This document shows, piece by piece, positions 36,157 through 46,119 of a stretch of 64,000 bases of DNA. The notes below the pieces were generated by a model. That model did not search any database, was not told the origin of the DNA, and saw only the letters and a list, made by a program, of their open reading frames with translations. The stretch's first letter is position 1, and each line of letters starts with the position of its first letter. A program made the position numbers and the translations under genes. Source of the stretch: Oikopleura dioica (taxonomy: Eukaryota; Chordata; Appendicularia; Copelata; Oikopleuridae); assembly GCA_907165135.1 (NCBI GenBank), contig OU015569.1, positions 6,076,001-6,140,000 on the forward strand. The letters run 5' to 3'.

Positions 36157-36875
36157 TTAGGCTTCGCCGGCGTCGAAGTCTCCATCTTCGAGTTCTTCTT
36201 CGAATTTTTCTTAGAAAAATTATTATAATGGCTTTTGTTGGATTTCATTTTACTGGTTATTTCCGCAGCGCTAACGCTGACAAGACGCTGAAGCTTGTCG
36301 GAAAGGATTTCGCAGCTGATTTGAGATTTGAGGATTCCCTGCGCGGACTTCTTAGCTTGCTCCACAAAAGTCATATCCTCTTGGATTCCAGCTTTGGTTC
36401 TGATCTCTTCGTTGACGGCGGACTTCATTTTTCCTTCTTTCGTTTTAATAACCTAAAAGATGACAATCGAATAGACTTTCAATTTTCCGTTCTCTTTATA
36501 AAGAACTTAAGCGTTTGCAAGTATTTTTTGGTGAGTAATTTACTTCATTTATAGTATCGTCGATTCTCTTTCGAACAGTTTTCATTTGAATCTCCGTCAT
36601 AAGTTTGCTCTTCTGAGATAATTGGCCAGAGTCTTTTAGATCGTGAAGCATGGCATGAAATTCTACATGCATGTTGACTCGGGATTTCTCTTCGCCAGCT
36701 TCAGTTGCAGACATTTGTCGAATGAAGGCGTTGGTTTTCTCCTGACTTGGATTGTCGTTGACATCGATCATTCCATCGCCGTCTTTTAGCTCATCGACAG
36801 CAACCGACTTGCCTAACTCACTTTTGCTCTCTATTTTCTTTGGATCGACTTACCAGAACTGCACTTGTTCCCCAT
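36157..36875 (-). CDS. Predicted N-acylated helical protein, unrecognised
   Basis: The start at 36875 gives MGNKCSSGKSVAVDELKDGD: Gly at position 2, Ser at 6-7 and Cys at 5 suit N-myristoylation plus palmitoylation. The first intron follows MGNKCSS (GTAAGTCG donor). The rest is mainly charged helix: EEKSRVNMHVEFHAMLHDLK, SKLMTEIQMKTVRKRIDDTI, then IRTKAGIQEDMTFVEQAKKS and ILSDKLQRLVSVSAAEI. A final exon reads KKFEEELEDGDFDAGEA and TAA 36157-36159. I do not recognise the family. A small membrane-tethered helical protein with an acidic tail is suggested; no domain is claimed. It ends tail to tail with the rhomboid gene, 152 bases away. Confidence 0.75.
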
Positions 36876-37142
36876 TCAAGATTTTCTATTCTCTTTGCGC
36901 GCTTTTTCGACGCTCGGCGCTCCTCTGAACCCTCAATGTGAAGCCACCGGAAGTAAATTTCGACGTAGCTTAATCACATCCTCTAAGTTTTTTTATTTGA
37001 TTTCTTTACATTGTAAAATTACAAAAAATGTAAATAGATTCTGTTTCAAATAAATTCTAAATTCAAACACTACGAAATTTCAAGTTCAGCATACAAGATA
37101 AGTTAAAAATTAGCGTTGAAGATTTTCTGGTAACGATCATTG

Positions 37143-37391
37143 ATGGGAAAACCTGGTCACTACCAGCTCAAAGAGACGGCTCCCGTTCTTTATGGAAGGA
37201 GAGACTCTCGATTTGCAAGCGACTTGGTATCACTGAATGGCACCGAGTCCCTAGAAGAAAACAACAAAGATGGCGGCTTCTTGATCCAGACCTCCCGGAT
37301 ACTACCTCGGAGGTTGACGGTACCGACGAAGATACTGACACCGAAGATAGTGCATAGACTGAATTCCCCCTGTGATCAGCTTTTCATTTAA
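37143..37391 (+). CDS. Candidate small gene, possibly frameshifted
   Basis: ATG at 37143, preceded by AAAAATTAG 30 bases upstream, opens MGKPGHYQLKETAPVLYGRR, then SDLVSLNGTESLEENNKDGG. A stop is at 37389-37391 with AATAAA about ten bases later. From about 37270 the +1 frame instead reads RWRLLDPDLPDTTSEVDGTD and ends DEDTDTEDSA at TAG 37355-37357, which looks more like a protein end than the first frame does. Either a one-base indel has occurred or one frame is a coincidence. No family recognised. Confidence 0.35.
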   Translation: MGKPGHYQLKETAPVLYGRRDSRFASDLVSLNGTESLEENNKDGGFLIQTSRILPRRLTVPTKILTPKIVHRLNSPCDQLFI

Positions 37392-37588
37392 AATCAAGAA
37401 ATAAATTTTAAACCCAGTCCTTCCGGAAATAAAAAAATTCTCGCCAGAATCAACCTTTCTGCAACATATGTTTTCCGCAAATAGAACGTGCAGTTGCATG
37501 TAAAAATCTGCAGAGTACACTTGTTCTACCGCCATATAAATGATCGAGCGGAGTTGCTTCACATCACATTTTGTTTTTATCTTGAAAT

Positions 37589-38204
37589 ATGAGAATTCTT
37601 CCTATTTTGACAGGTATGAAGTGATAGTGAGCGGAGATATACTTTTAAGTTTTTGCGAGCGCCTGGGAGACTGGCGTCAGCTCGGTCGGAATGGTGCAAC
37701 AGAAGCCCGTTTCTGTCTCTATCGTCGGTCGAAAAAAGGCGAAGAAACAGAAGGCGGTGATCGATGATAGCGGCCTCTTTGGCAACAGCAAGGGTAATGG
37801 GAAAAACAACGACATCGAAGAACGAGGAACTCACCAATGCGGCGGTGTACGCATCCCTTCCATTGAGGTACCCTTCTTTCTGATTGTCACTCGTTCATGA
37901 TCGCTAAGTGCTCTGATGGAAACTGCGAGGAGGGATTTCCCCGGTACGAACGACCTTGCCACTTTCCCACTTCAGACATGGGAGGCAAGTTCAAGTGCCG
38001 AATCCTCTGCGGCGCCGGCTACGTGGTCGAGGACAACGCGCCGAAGAAAATAAAATGCATCGGAAATAAGGAACCGCTCTCAACTGTCCGGTTTTAAGCT
38101 TATTTTGCATGAAGACAGCTTGGTAAGAGCGCGTGAAGGCAAACGGCTTCCGCTGGAAGAGAACAATCAAGAACAACATCGTCAAATGTGTGCCCAAGAT
38201 GTAA
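37589..38204 (+). CDS. Small secreted protein with C-terminal sushi-like (CCP) module
   Basis: ATG at 37589; the first exon gives MRILPILT, spliced across a short intron to VFASAWETGVSSVG, together a signal peptide. Then a basic stretch (VGRKKAKKQKAVIDDSGLFG) and THQCGGVRIPSIE, followed by an intron and CSDGNCEEGFPRYERPC. The C-terminal module is GGKFKCRILCGAGYVVEDNA, KKIKCIGNKEPLST, then, after an intron with a GTCCGG donor, NGFRWKRTIKNNIVKCVPKM, TAA 38202-38204. The Cys/Gly/Trp order resembles a sushi domain (F.C..GY .. C .G.W .. C.P). All four exons join in phase. Unknown function; secretion is inferred. Confidence 0.65.
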
Positions 38205-38915
38205 ATCCAAATATCATCTGTGACCAGTTCAGTAGCTGGATGTCCCGTGGCTAGTTTCAATCGATTTGGGAGGTCGGGTTGAAATTTTCACTCATCACTT
38301 CTTTTTTAAAAAATAAACTCTAAACTGTATTTGTCGACTTCTTATCGCGTTCTTTATTTCGAAGATATGTGCTCCCATATTGGCTCTATTGCTGGAGGAG
38401 AATGATCACGTGCGAGAAAATCGGTTTTCGGATGATTTAGAACCGGACAGAGCTAGGCACCGTACCTGACTGTGAGCTACCACACTAGCTGCGACTCGCA
38501 GTAAGCTCTTGTGGACGCCAACGGCCAGGCGCCATTGTACTAGACTAAGATTAGCTCAACCACACTCGCCTGTTGCCCCGCGCTTTTCCAAAAGAAGGCG
38601 TTTTCTACCCTCGAAAATCGTCTTTCTAGCCGATTTCTTCCCATCTGACAGTATAATAACAAGGCTTGATTGCAGGGCAAGTTTCTTACCAGTCGAATGA
38701 CATAAGAAGCACGAACTAATTCCATCTGTTAGTATGAGAAAAATGTCTAGTCCTTTACGACAGCGTTAAATTCTCTCAAAACTTTTTCTAGGGAGAAACA
38801 GGCTCAGAGCAAATATAACGCGACTCGTTTTTTTTTCAGAGAGGTTGTATTAAAATCCTATTTTTCGAAAATATGAAAATCAGAATCTTTTTATGTTGGG
38901 AGTGGTGGAATATGA
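38205..38915. other. Intergenic, about 700 bases
   Basis: Between the 3' end of the secreted sushi-like gene and the candidate small membrane-protein gene. Open frames here are short and disagree between strands. An AATAAA lies near 38310, consistent with polyadenylation of the plus-strand gene. Nothing else supported. Confidence 0.5.
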
Positions 38916-39258
38916 TTATTTCGATTTAGAAATTGAAGAAGAGAGAGAGGGGAAGGTAGAGCTGGCGCGTTGAGTGGGATATTTCAATGTGTGGCGCGTG
39001 TGTGGACGCCGTCCCATTCTAATAGCGTTAGCTGAGTGGCCGCCCTCGGCTCTGCCCTGCGCTGCTGCTCTCCTATCTTTCAACATTGTAACGCTGAAGC
39101 ATAGCAGCAGAGTTAAAAAGAGACTAAAATTCGCTGTCAGTGTAGAACTAGGCCCGTCCGAGCCTCTAGCAATCGAAGAAGGGCCAAAACTTTGATAATT
39201 ACTTCAGACGGTTGAACGGTTCATCAACGGGTGCTCGCGCCGCTCTGCTGGAAGACAT
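38916..39258 (-). CDS. Candidate 87-residue single-pass membrane protein
   Basis: A two-exon reading on the minus strand keeps frame with good splice signals: exon 1 (39258 to 39203) encodes MSSSRAARAPVDEPFNRL, donor GTAATT; exon 2 (39123 to 38916) follows GCGAATTTTAG and encodes NLFLTLLLCFSVTMLKDRRA, then a basic Arg/Ala/Gly-rich tail ending SLSSSISKSK, TAA 38916-38918. The two exons sum to an exact multiple of three. A single membrane helix sits at residues 19-33. I recognise no family. It lies head to head with HMGB. An alternative plus-strand frame across part of exon 2 is also open, so the call is tentative. Confidence 0.4.
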
Positions 39259-39521
39259 CCTCGCAACCAACAAGTCTAGAGGTCAGTCAACCCTCATCCT
39301 TTCCTTCGCTTGCAAATGTTATTTACAGTAGATAACAGTAATTTTTGAGTTTGAATTTCAAATAATGCTGCTCAATTTTTCGCGATTTTAGGATTTCGAG
39401 CACAAATTAAAATTCATGAAACTCGAGTTCTTGTTTATATTTCAGTATGCTAACTAAAAAGAAAAAAAAAATCAGTAAATGAAATACATGACTATATTCA
39501 GTTTAAATCGAGAGCGATAAA

Positions 39522-40545
39522 ATGCCAAAAGACCGAAATAAACCGCGTGGAAGAACCACTGCTTACGGATTCTTTGTCATCGACGAGAAAGAGAAGCATG
39601 CAAAGGTAGTCTTTCCGTCACTCAATTAATGAATTTACAATCGTTCCAGGAAAATCCCGGTGTCAAGATAAATTTCGGAGAATTCTCAAAACTCTGCGGA
39701 CAAAAATGGCAGACTATGGGCGAAGAGGACCGAGTTGACTACGAGAAGAAAGCAGCTGATGTAAGCATTCTTGCTCTACTTTGGAATATAAAATAAACTT
39801 TCCTAGGACAAAGTCAGATACGACAATGAAATGGCTAATTATGAGCCACCAGCTGGCGCAAAAAAGACGAAAAAGCGAAAGAAAGACCCCAACGCTCCAA
39901 AAAGACCGGCGACTGCGTTTTTCCTCTTCTCTACCGAGGTACTTATTCTAATTGGAAAAAATGTCTGACCTCATGTTTGCGCGAATTCGATGAATAGTTT
40001 ATACCCGAGAAAGATCTTTGAGAGTCTCTACCAGCTTATGTTCAAAGATCGACATGTTTCGTTAACTTGTAGGAAAACTTTGGGATCGCTTCTTGAGTTA
40101 TCAATTAGAAATCAAAGAAATAGTTTCTTGGTTATTCTGTGATTTATTCACGCAACTTTAAACGAACACAAATTTTCATCAAAAACCTAGAATCGGGAAA
40201 AAGCAAAGGCTCAACTTGAAGAGGGCGCTAAAGTTGGCGATGTAGCGAAGAAGCTCGGCGAAATGTGGAAAGCTGCCAGTGCGGTAGGATAAGTGCTAAG
40301 CTTTCCTTACGTTAACCTTTTCATAGGAAGAAAAGGAAAGATTCGCAAAACAGGCGAAGGAATCCAAAGCTTTGTACGACAAGGCAATGGAAGAATACAA
40401 AGCGTAAGTTACCGTAAAAATGTCATTTTTTCAATAATTAATCAGATCCGCGCCAAAAGAATCGCCCCCAAAGAGGAAGAAGAAAAAGGTGTCTTCCGAA
40501 GAAGACGAGCCATCCGATATCTCTGACGAAGACCACGATTATTGA
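39522..40545 (+). CDS. HMGB: HMGB-type two-box chromatin protein
   Basis: Start ATG at 39522, [23 protein letters not shown] box [21 protein letters not shown] ... [20 protein letters not shown]. The linker is [20 protein letters not shown], leading into box [21 protein letters not shown] ... [21 protein letters not shown] basic stretch ([14 protein letters not shown]) and a short acidic tail ([12 protein letters not shown]) end at TGA 40543-40545. HMGB proteins bend DNA and assist chromatin and repair complexes; they can also be extracellular signals. The acidic tail is much shorter than the 20-30 residues of vertebrate HMGB1/2. Introns include one of about 230 nt, long for this window. Confidence 0.97.
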
Positions 40546-41698
40546 GCAGTAAGTTATCGTGCAGAATCTCTTAATTATGTTTGTACAGGGTGACACCTGT
40601 AGTTATTATTCACTATTCATGTCACCTGCATTTCATAGCGTTTCTACGTCGGAAAACTAAGTTTCTTTCAGCCTCACCTATGAATATATATATATCTTGA
40701 CCTTGTTCCCTTCACAAACAAGGACTTATTTTGACCTGACAATAGTGAACTGTAACACTAGCGGCAGGCGGAAAATTTCAGACACGATGTTGTTTTTATT
40801 TTATTTTACCCAGCTACACACAAAACAAGTCCGAGCATCAATTCAAAATTTTTTCGCTTATAAACTGCGAGTACTTTCAACATTTTTAAGGCAGCAAGGT
40901 CAACAATGCTTTTCAGTCAAAATTTTTTAATATTAGAGATTCAGTGAATGATGAAGTCATAGCTCTGGATTTTTACTGTTCCCTTGGCGATGATGCGTAG
41001 GCCTACACTTTTGTTCAAAACGTAAAGTATAAAGTAAATCGCCTACGTATGATTTTGTGCACTTTTTCCTCTCAAATTGATGTATTCAAAAAATATCATA
41101 TCTGCAGCATAAAAAAAAAGATCTCACGGTTACATCAATTAATCGCTGAAATACTTCGCTACCGCAAAAATCTCGATGTTGTCACGATTATGTGGCTTTG
41201 GTCGCTTCTGGTAAAAGTGTTTTTTGAAAATGTTCCCGTAGCGTATTTTTTCTCCTGGAACGGTTGAAATTTCTTAGCGGATCTTTTTCTCAATTTCGAT
41301 AAGACGGCGTCATTACTTCTACTATTTTATTGCAAGCTTTCACGCACTTTCAAGTGTTTTTTATCAGTCATTAATCCTTCTGAAGGGCAACTTGAAAAAT
41401 TCATGGGATAATTATGTAGTAATCCATCTGATACACCATTGATTAAAAAAAAGTAGGCTTCAAACATGCTTTACTGAAAACTATTGGAGAGATAACTCGC
41501 CAGCTCAATGATCTCTGTTAAACTAACGCTCTTCTCCTGATTTTGTTAAAGTTGAAATTCTGAAAAAAAGTATGTTCGACACATTAACTGCCAAATTCTC
41601 AATAAAAATCTCGTACACATTTGAATCGTTTGAATTTATTTATGGAGGTTATCGCATGAACATCGAGAAAATGGAGTTAAGAGCAAGTAGTTAGACAA
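40546..41698. other. Intergenic, about 1.15 kb
   Basis: Tail-to-tail space between HMGB (+) and the zinc-finger gene (-). AT-rich. It probably carries both 3' UTRs; AATAAA on the minus strand occurs near 41640, just past the zinc-finger stop. No supported coding frame, RNA gene or repeat found. Confidence 0.5.
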
Positions 41699-43337
41699 TC
41701 ATACCTCCTTGCAAGCTTCGCATGCATGTGGCTGTTCAAGAAAAGAGTGAGCCTGGCGTTCATGTCTCTTTAAATCTTTCTTCCAGATGAATCCATTTTT
41801 GCAAATGCCGCCTTCAGATTAAAATTTGAGAAGGATCACAGGTGCAAGCAACATACATGTAAGTTGGATAATCATTTCGATTATGTTTGTTGGCGATATG
41901 AACTTTCAGATCGGCTTTTCGAGCATAGTAGACAACATTTGTGCACACAGTGCCTCCCTAGATAACTCAGTCAGGTTTTAGCTTGAAGAGGCAGACACTT
42001 ACATTCAAAGTGACTCTCTGCGATGTGAACCTCAAGTTCAAGTCTTGATTGAAATCGTATTCGACAGCATTTAAAGTCAGTAGTTATTGGATCCTTATGC
42101 TGCGTCAAAACATGTCGATTGAGCTCAAATTTTCTTCCGAAGCTCTTTTTGCAATGATGACCTAGAGACGTGAAGGCTACTCAGAGTTCATGGCTGACTC
42201 AGATACGAATTTCGGAGCAGTTTTTGTATGTTTGAGTGAAACATGGAGTTTCAAGTCGGCCTTCTGCTTGTAGCGTGTACCGCAGTAACTACAAGCAAAC
42301 GGTTTAATGTCCAGATGCACATTTAGATGTCTCTGTAAACGGATCACTTTCTTGAAATTAAAACCGTGAAATAACTCTACAATAATATACGAAATCCCGC
42401 TCTTCAAGCGTTGCGCATTGAACCCAACAAAATCACAAATTGTACAAACAGGTTTTTTTTAAGACAGCTCCTCAGCTGTGGAGCGGTTTTCAGTATCTTT
42501 GAATAAAGATATTTCAATTATCTCTTTTGCATCACGTAGGGGAGGGTCCATAGTGTGTTAAATAAGCTTTTGGTGTCTTCATCTTAATCGGTGGTGGAGT
42601 AATGACGTCATTATTCCGTCATTCTGCCTCTTTTGTCCACGGCACCAAAAAATTGAAAAGTGGTAAAAAGCGATAGACTCATGTTCATTTCGCACAGAGA
42701 TCTTCGTCACATCAGTATCAAGTATTTCTGATGTGTTCTGGTGTCAGCACCAATGTTAGTGGTGGAGTAATGACGTCATCGCCAATCTTTCCTATGATTT
42801 TAGTGTATTTTTGACTATCTGATTACTCCACCACCACTGATGGTATTGACACCAAATCCTTATTTAACACACTACAGACGTTCTCTGATAAGATACAAAA
42901 GAGAGAATAAAAAAATCTCGACTCTAAGGTTTTCAAAATCGCTCCACAGTTGAGGAGCTGTCTTAAAAAAAAACCTGTTACACTTGTATGTTTCTGCCAT
43001 AGGATCATCAAATACGCCCTCAGAAGTATTCGAAGAAGATGCCGATTCAGAATTATTTTTAACATAAGTTCGAGGAACTGATGGGTGATTTTTGCTGGAA
43101 ACTCAACGACGCCTCAGACAATTGTATTGTTTGAACCGGCGCAGGCTTAGCCGATATGCGAAGGAGAAAGGCTTTCAACTCATTGGCAACAAATGCTTTG
43201 ATCTTCTCGATTTCGCTTGTACTATCGACTAACTCGCTCTCTGGAACCCAAGATGGATTGTCAATGCCCTTCAGTACGACCAGATAATCTTTTTTCTGAT
43301 TCGCCTCTCGCACGTCGATAACTTTTCCAAATTTCAT
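41699..43337 (-). CDS. Chromo-like and C2H2 zinc-finger protein, split by a MITE
   Basis: The N-terminal exon (ATG 43337) encodes a chromodomain-like segment: FGKVIDVREANQKKDYLVVL, KGIDNPSWVPESELV, then IEKIKAFVANELKAFLLRIS. A Ser-rich linker ends DDPMAETYKC at 42983; the frame resumes across the element as TICDFVGFNAQRLK (42443 downwards). At least five C2H2-type units follow: RHLNVH, FACSYCGTRYKQKADLKLHV, CKKSFGRKFELNRHVLTQH, FQSRLELEVHIAESH, VYYARKADLKVHIANKH and KDLKRHERQAH, ending CEACKEV at TGA 41699-41701. A chromo-like and zinc-finger combination suggests a chromatin-associated DNA-binding protein. The first intron is not placed. As sequenced, the 533-bp element breaks the frame at the first finger. 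Confidence 0.75.
42447..42979. mobile_element. 533-bp MITE with long terminal inverted repeats and 3-bp TSD
   Basis: The left end is AACAGGTTTTTTTTAAGACA and the right end is its complement ending CCTGTT. In the first 43 bases the ends differ by one T-run indel and two substitutions, and similarity continues inwards for about 150 bases in patches (for example TAGTGTGTTAAATAAG, TTTGGTGTC and GGTGGTGGAGTAAT). The flanks are ACA (42444-42446) and ACA (42980-42982), a 3-bp target-site duplication. Removing the element plus one TSD restores an exact zinc-finger reading frame. It contains two TGACGTCA palindromes (42603-42610 and 42771-42778). No transposase: a non-autonomous element. The 3-bp duplication would suit a PIF/Harbinger-like superfamily, but that is only an inference. 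Confidence 0.9.
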
Positions 43338-44058
43338 TTTCAACGATCAGAGTCAGGGGAGAACAAAAAGTTTGCTGTGACAGTCATTCTTAACGCAAAC
43401 CGGAGAATTAGCGAAGACAGCCAGAGCGACTACATCTCAGAGGACCTCTTCAATTTGATAAAAAATGAGGAAAAACGTCAAAGGAATTTGAATTGTCATA
43501 TTTTATTCTCGGTTATTTGGTTTCATTAAAAAGGTGTAGGGCATGCTTGCTCTGTAAGGGGTCAAGATGAGAAAAATAATCCTATGTAGACTTTGGTGAT
43601 GCACCTGGTTGGTTAATATATGAACGAAGATGGGGAAAAGGGTCGGTTGGCACGGTGGCGAGTGTTTTAGGTTACGATTTTGTCGGTTTTTTTATTTGTA
43701 CAATGAGTCCTAATAAAATAATAAGAAAAGGTTGTGGAGGAATTTTGAAAAGTGATATCTGTGATTAGACTTTTTATTTTTCTTCGAACAGACGCCACCA
43801 TGAGAGATGAGAGGAGTTGAACTTTGAGACGAACAAAAATGCACAAAAAGGCTAAATCACAAAATTCGCCGTGGCCGCGTATAATGTTTTGATGGTTTTG
43901 TTGGATGCCTTCCAGTTCAAATTTGAGGCGTCTGGATCCTCTGGAAATATTCTTAACATCGGGCAAACACTACAAATTTGAAGGTGAAAACATCCAAGGG
44001 CCTCCAGCGTAGAAAAGGGAGCCGATTTTCGATGAGGAAGGAGCTTCTTGAGTTGGAC
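43338..44058. other. eIF5A 3' flank
   Basis: About 720 bases past the eIF5A stop up to the start of the zinc-finger gene. Minus-strand frames here (43667-43966 and 43953-44135) begin inside or beyond the last eIF5A exon and lack protein-like composition. Taken as 3' UTR and intergenic DNA. No other feature seen. Confidence 0.5.
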
Positions 44059-45013
44059 TTATGATGTTTTGGCCATGTTCTTGACAGACATGAGGGCCTC
44101 CTTGCCGATGGCCTAAAAATAAACGTTATAACCATGATTAAAGTGATAACAAAGGAAGGAACTTTTTGGATGTCGGAAATGTATCATTAATTTAGTCTCG
44201 AGACGGTACATAAAAACCGGCTCAAGGTGGAAAAATTGAGTTCATCTACCACCCGTCAATTAACTTGCACAACATGGAAACGCACGAGTTACTCAAAAAA
44301 CGAGTGGACGAAAGAGAGAAAAAGGACTTGGCGATCGAGGGCACTTACGGAAAGAACGCAGACGAGGGCGTCTTCTTCAGCATCAATCTTGGCCTGGATC
44401 TCTTTTCGGACTTCGGGGTCGATAGCCTGGAGATCGTCTCGGGTTTCACCCTGATCGTCCATGAGGGTGACGAAACCTTCTTCGTCCATGTCGATAAGCT
44501 GCAATTCAGTTCGCTTGACGATTGGGCACTCCATGTTGTGGGTGGAGGGGCAGATATCTTCAAGCTTCTTGCCATCTAAGCGAATTCGTTAGGAAACTTT
44601 TGATTAAAATGAAGTTGAGGTGGAAAAAAACGAGTTGAATGTCTCGGGTGATTAGTATCAGAAAGGCACTAGGAGCCTCACCAATGTGGAAAGCAGGAAA
44701 TTACTATTGGCCGCAGATTAAGCGCACAAAAGAACTGATTTTTTTGATGAGCGCGGAGTATTAAATCCACGGCCGGAAATGATTAATTCGAAATACATGG
44801 AAAAAAGGGCTTACCGAAGATGTCGAGAGCGACCATGTGGACTTTAGCGTGGCCGTGCTTGCCAGTCTTGGAGGTGGACATATCGACGATCTTGCAGGCT
44901 TTGCCCTTGATCATGACGAATTCACCCTTTCGGAGAGCAGAGCACTGCTTTGGGTAGGTGAGGGAAGCTCCGGACTGCGTTCCTTCGAATTCGTAATCTT
45001 CGTGATCCGACAT
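44059..45013 (-). CDS. EIF5A: Translation factor eIF5A
   Basis: The start at 45013 encodes [20 protein letters not shown], and the hypusination site is [14 protein letters not shown] (Lys in TGKHG). It continues MVALDIFGK / [20 protein letters not shown], then [20 protein letters not shown] and [20 protein letters not shown]. The last exon is [20 protein letters not shown] 44059-44061. eIF5A binds the ribosomal E site and helps polyproline translation and termination. A 240-nt intron lies between the penultimate and last coding exons, and another between the first and second. The translated codons are GC-rich, as expected for a highly expressed gene. The ATG sits a few bases after TTTCAG/AAGGTAACC. 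Confidence 0.98.
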
Positions 45014-46119
45014 GGTTACCTTCTGAAAGAGGGGAAATTAGTATTTCTCTCGGCGTCTTCTTTTTATGAAAATGGATTCTTTTATATAGGGAAAAATCAA
45101 CCCCATAAGGGTTCATTTTTTCCAACTCGATTGTCGAGTCCCAAAAACCTACTGTGAAAAGGGGAAAATATAAGAAAAAGAAATTCTCGAAAAATGACAA
45201 AACCTTTTAGCCAAATTTCGCTAGTAACGGTAATTGAAGGTAAAGGCAGTGAGTGGAGATTGTCGACTGTAAGGTTAAAAATGAGTAGAATTGAATGCAA
45301 GTGCAAATTGAATTTATTTTTCAAGCGCTTACCTTCGACAAGATCCGTTGTTTAGATAGATAAAAAATGTGGCTCGCTATTGGTTCGCTTGAACTGTGCG
45401 GAAAACTGGGGCAGTGAGGTACGGTGTTGTGGGGCGGTGGTGTGATGCATAAAACAGGCGAGATTAAAATGAAACGAAGTTAAAACAGATGAGGAGGGGA
45501 GGTAGGGCGGTGAAGATATGAAGGTTCGTTGCATAAAATAACGTGTAGATAGGTGCGTTTTTGGACTGAGAAGGTAAGGCAGGGCGGGGTGGTGCTCCTC
45601 AGCTGATTGGAGGGCGACGTGAAATTTCTCTGTAACTGGGGAAAACCATAATCTAGCGGATAGTGACACACGTGAGGAATGGAGCAACGTTTAGCTGCGC
45701 GCGAGCGGCCAATGATTCGCGCGGGCGGAGCTTCGTAGGCGCCGAGATCAAAACCAAGCACGACTTGAAGTGATGTAAGCACGCACTCACGCAACTCCCC
45801 GACGCCAAATACCTGAAAGGGAAATCTGAATGTCAATTTATCTTTCTCTTTAAATTTGAAAATTATTCGTTGGCTTTTATGCGTCATTTTATCCTCTTCC
45901 CCACTATTTTTCAAAAATTCGTGAAGCTTCCACCGAAGGAATAATGCTTGAGAAAAATTCTCCCTTTCTTATTGGCTAGAAAGCCATGGGAAACTGCGTT
46001 GCAAATTAGGAAGGCGGAGATCAGGCGCCTTCAGAACTCACTCGGGCCACACGCAGTGCTGAGAAGTTGTTACCTCAAAATTGACGCGCTGAGTGATTGA
46101 TTACCCTCTCCTTGATTAC
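45014..46119. other. eIF5A leader region and intergenic DNA
   Basis: Upstream of the eIF5A ATG, a donor (GTAAGCGC at about 45330) and the CTTTCAG acceptor near 45022 suggest a 5' UTR intron of about 300 nt, common for translation-factor genes. Further up, frames such as those at 45352-45914 lack protein features. GC content rises around 45660-45760, a possible promoter. No gene supported. Confidence 0.45.

Noticed and set aside
45352-45914. Two overlapping minus-strand frames upstream of eIF5A.
   Set aside because: His/Ser/Pro-rich with no domain and no conserved start; likely leader or intergenic DNA.
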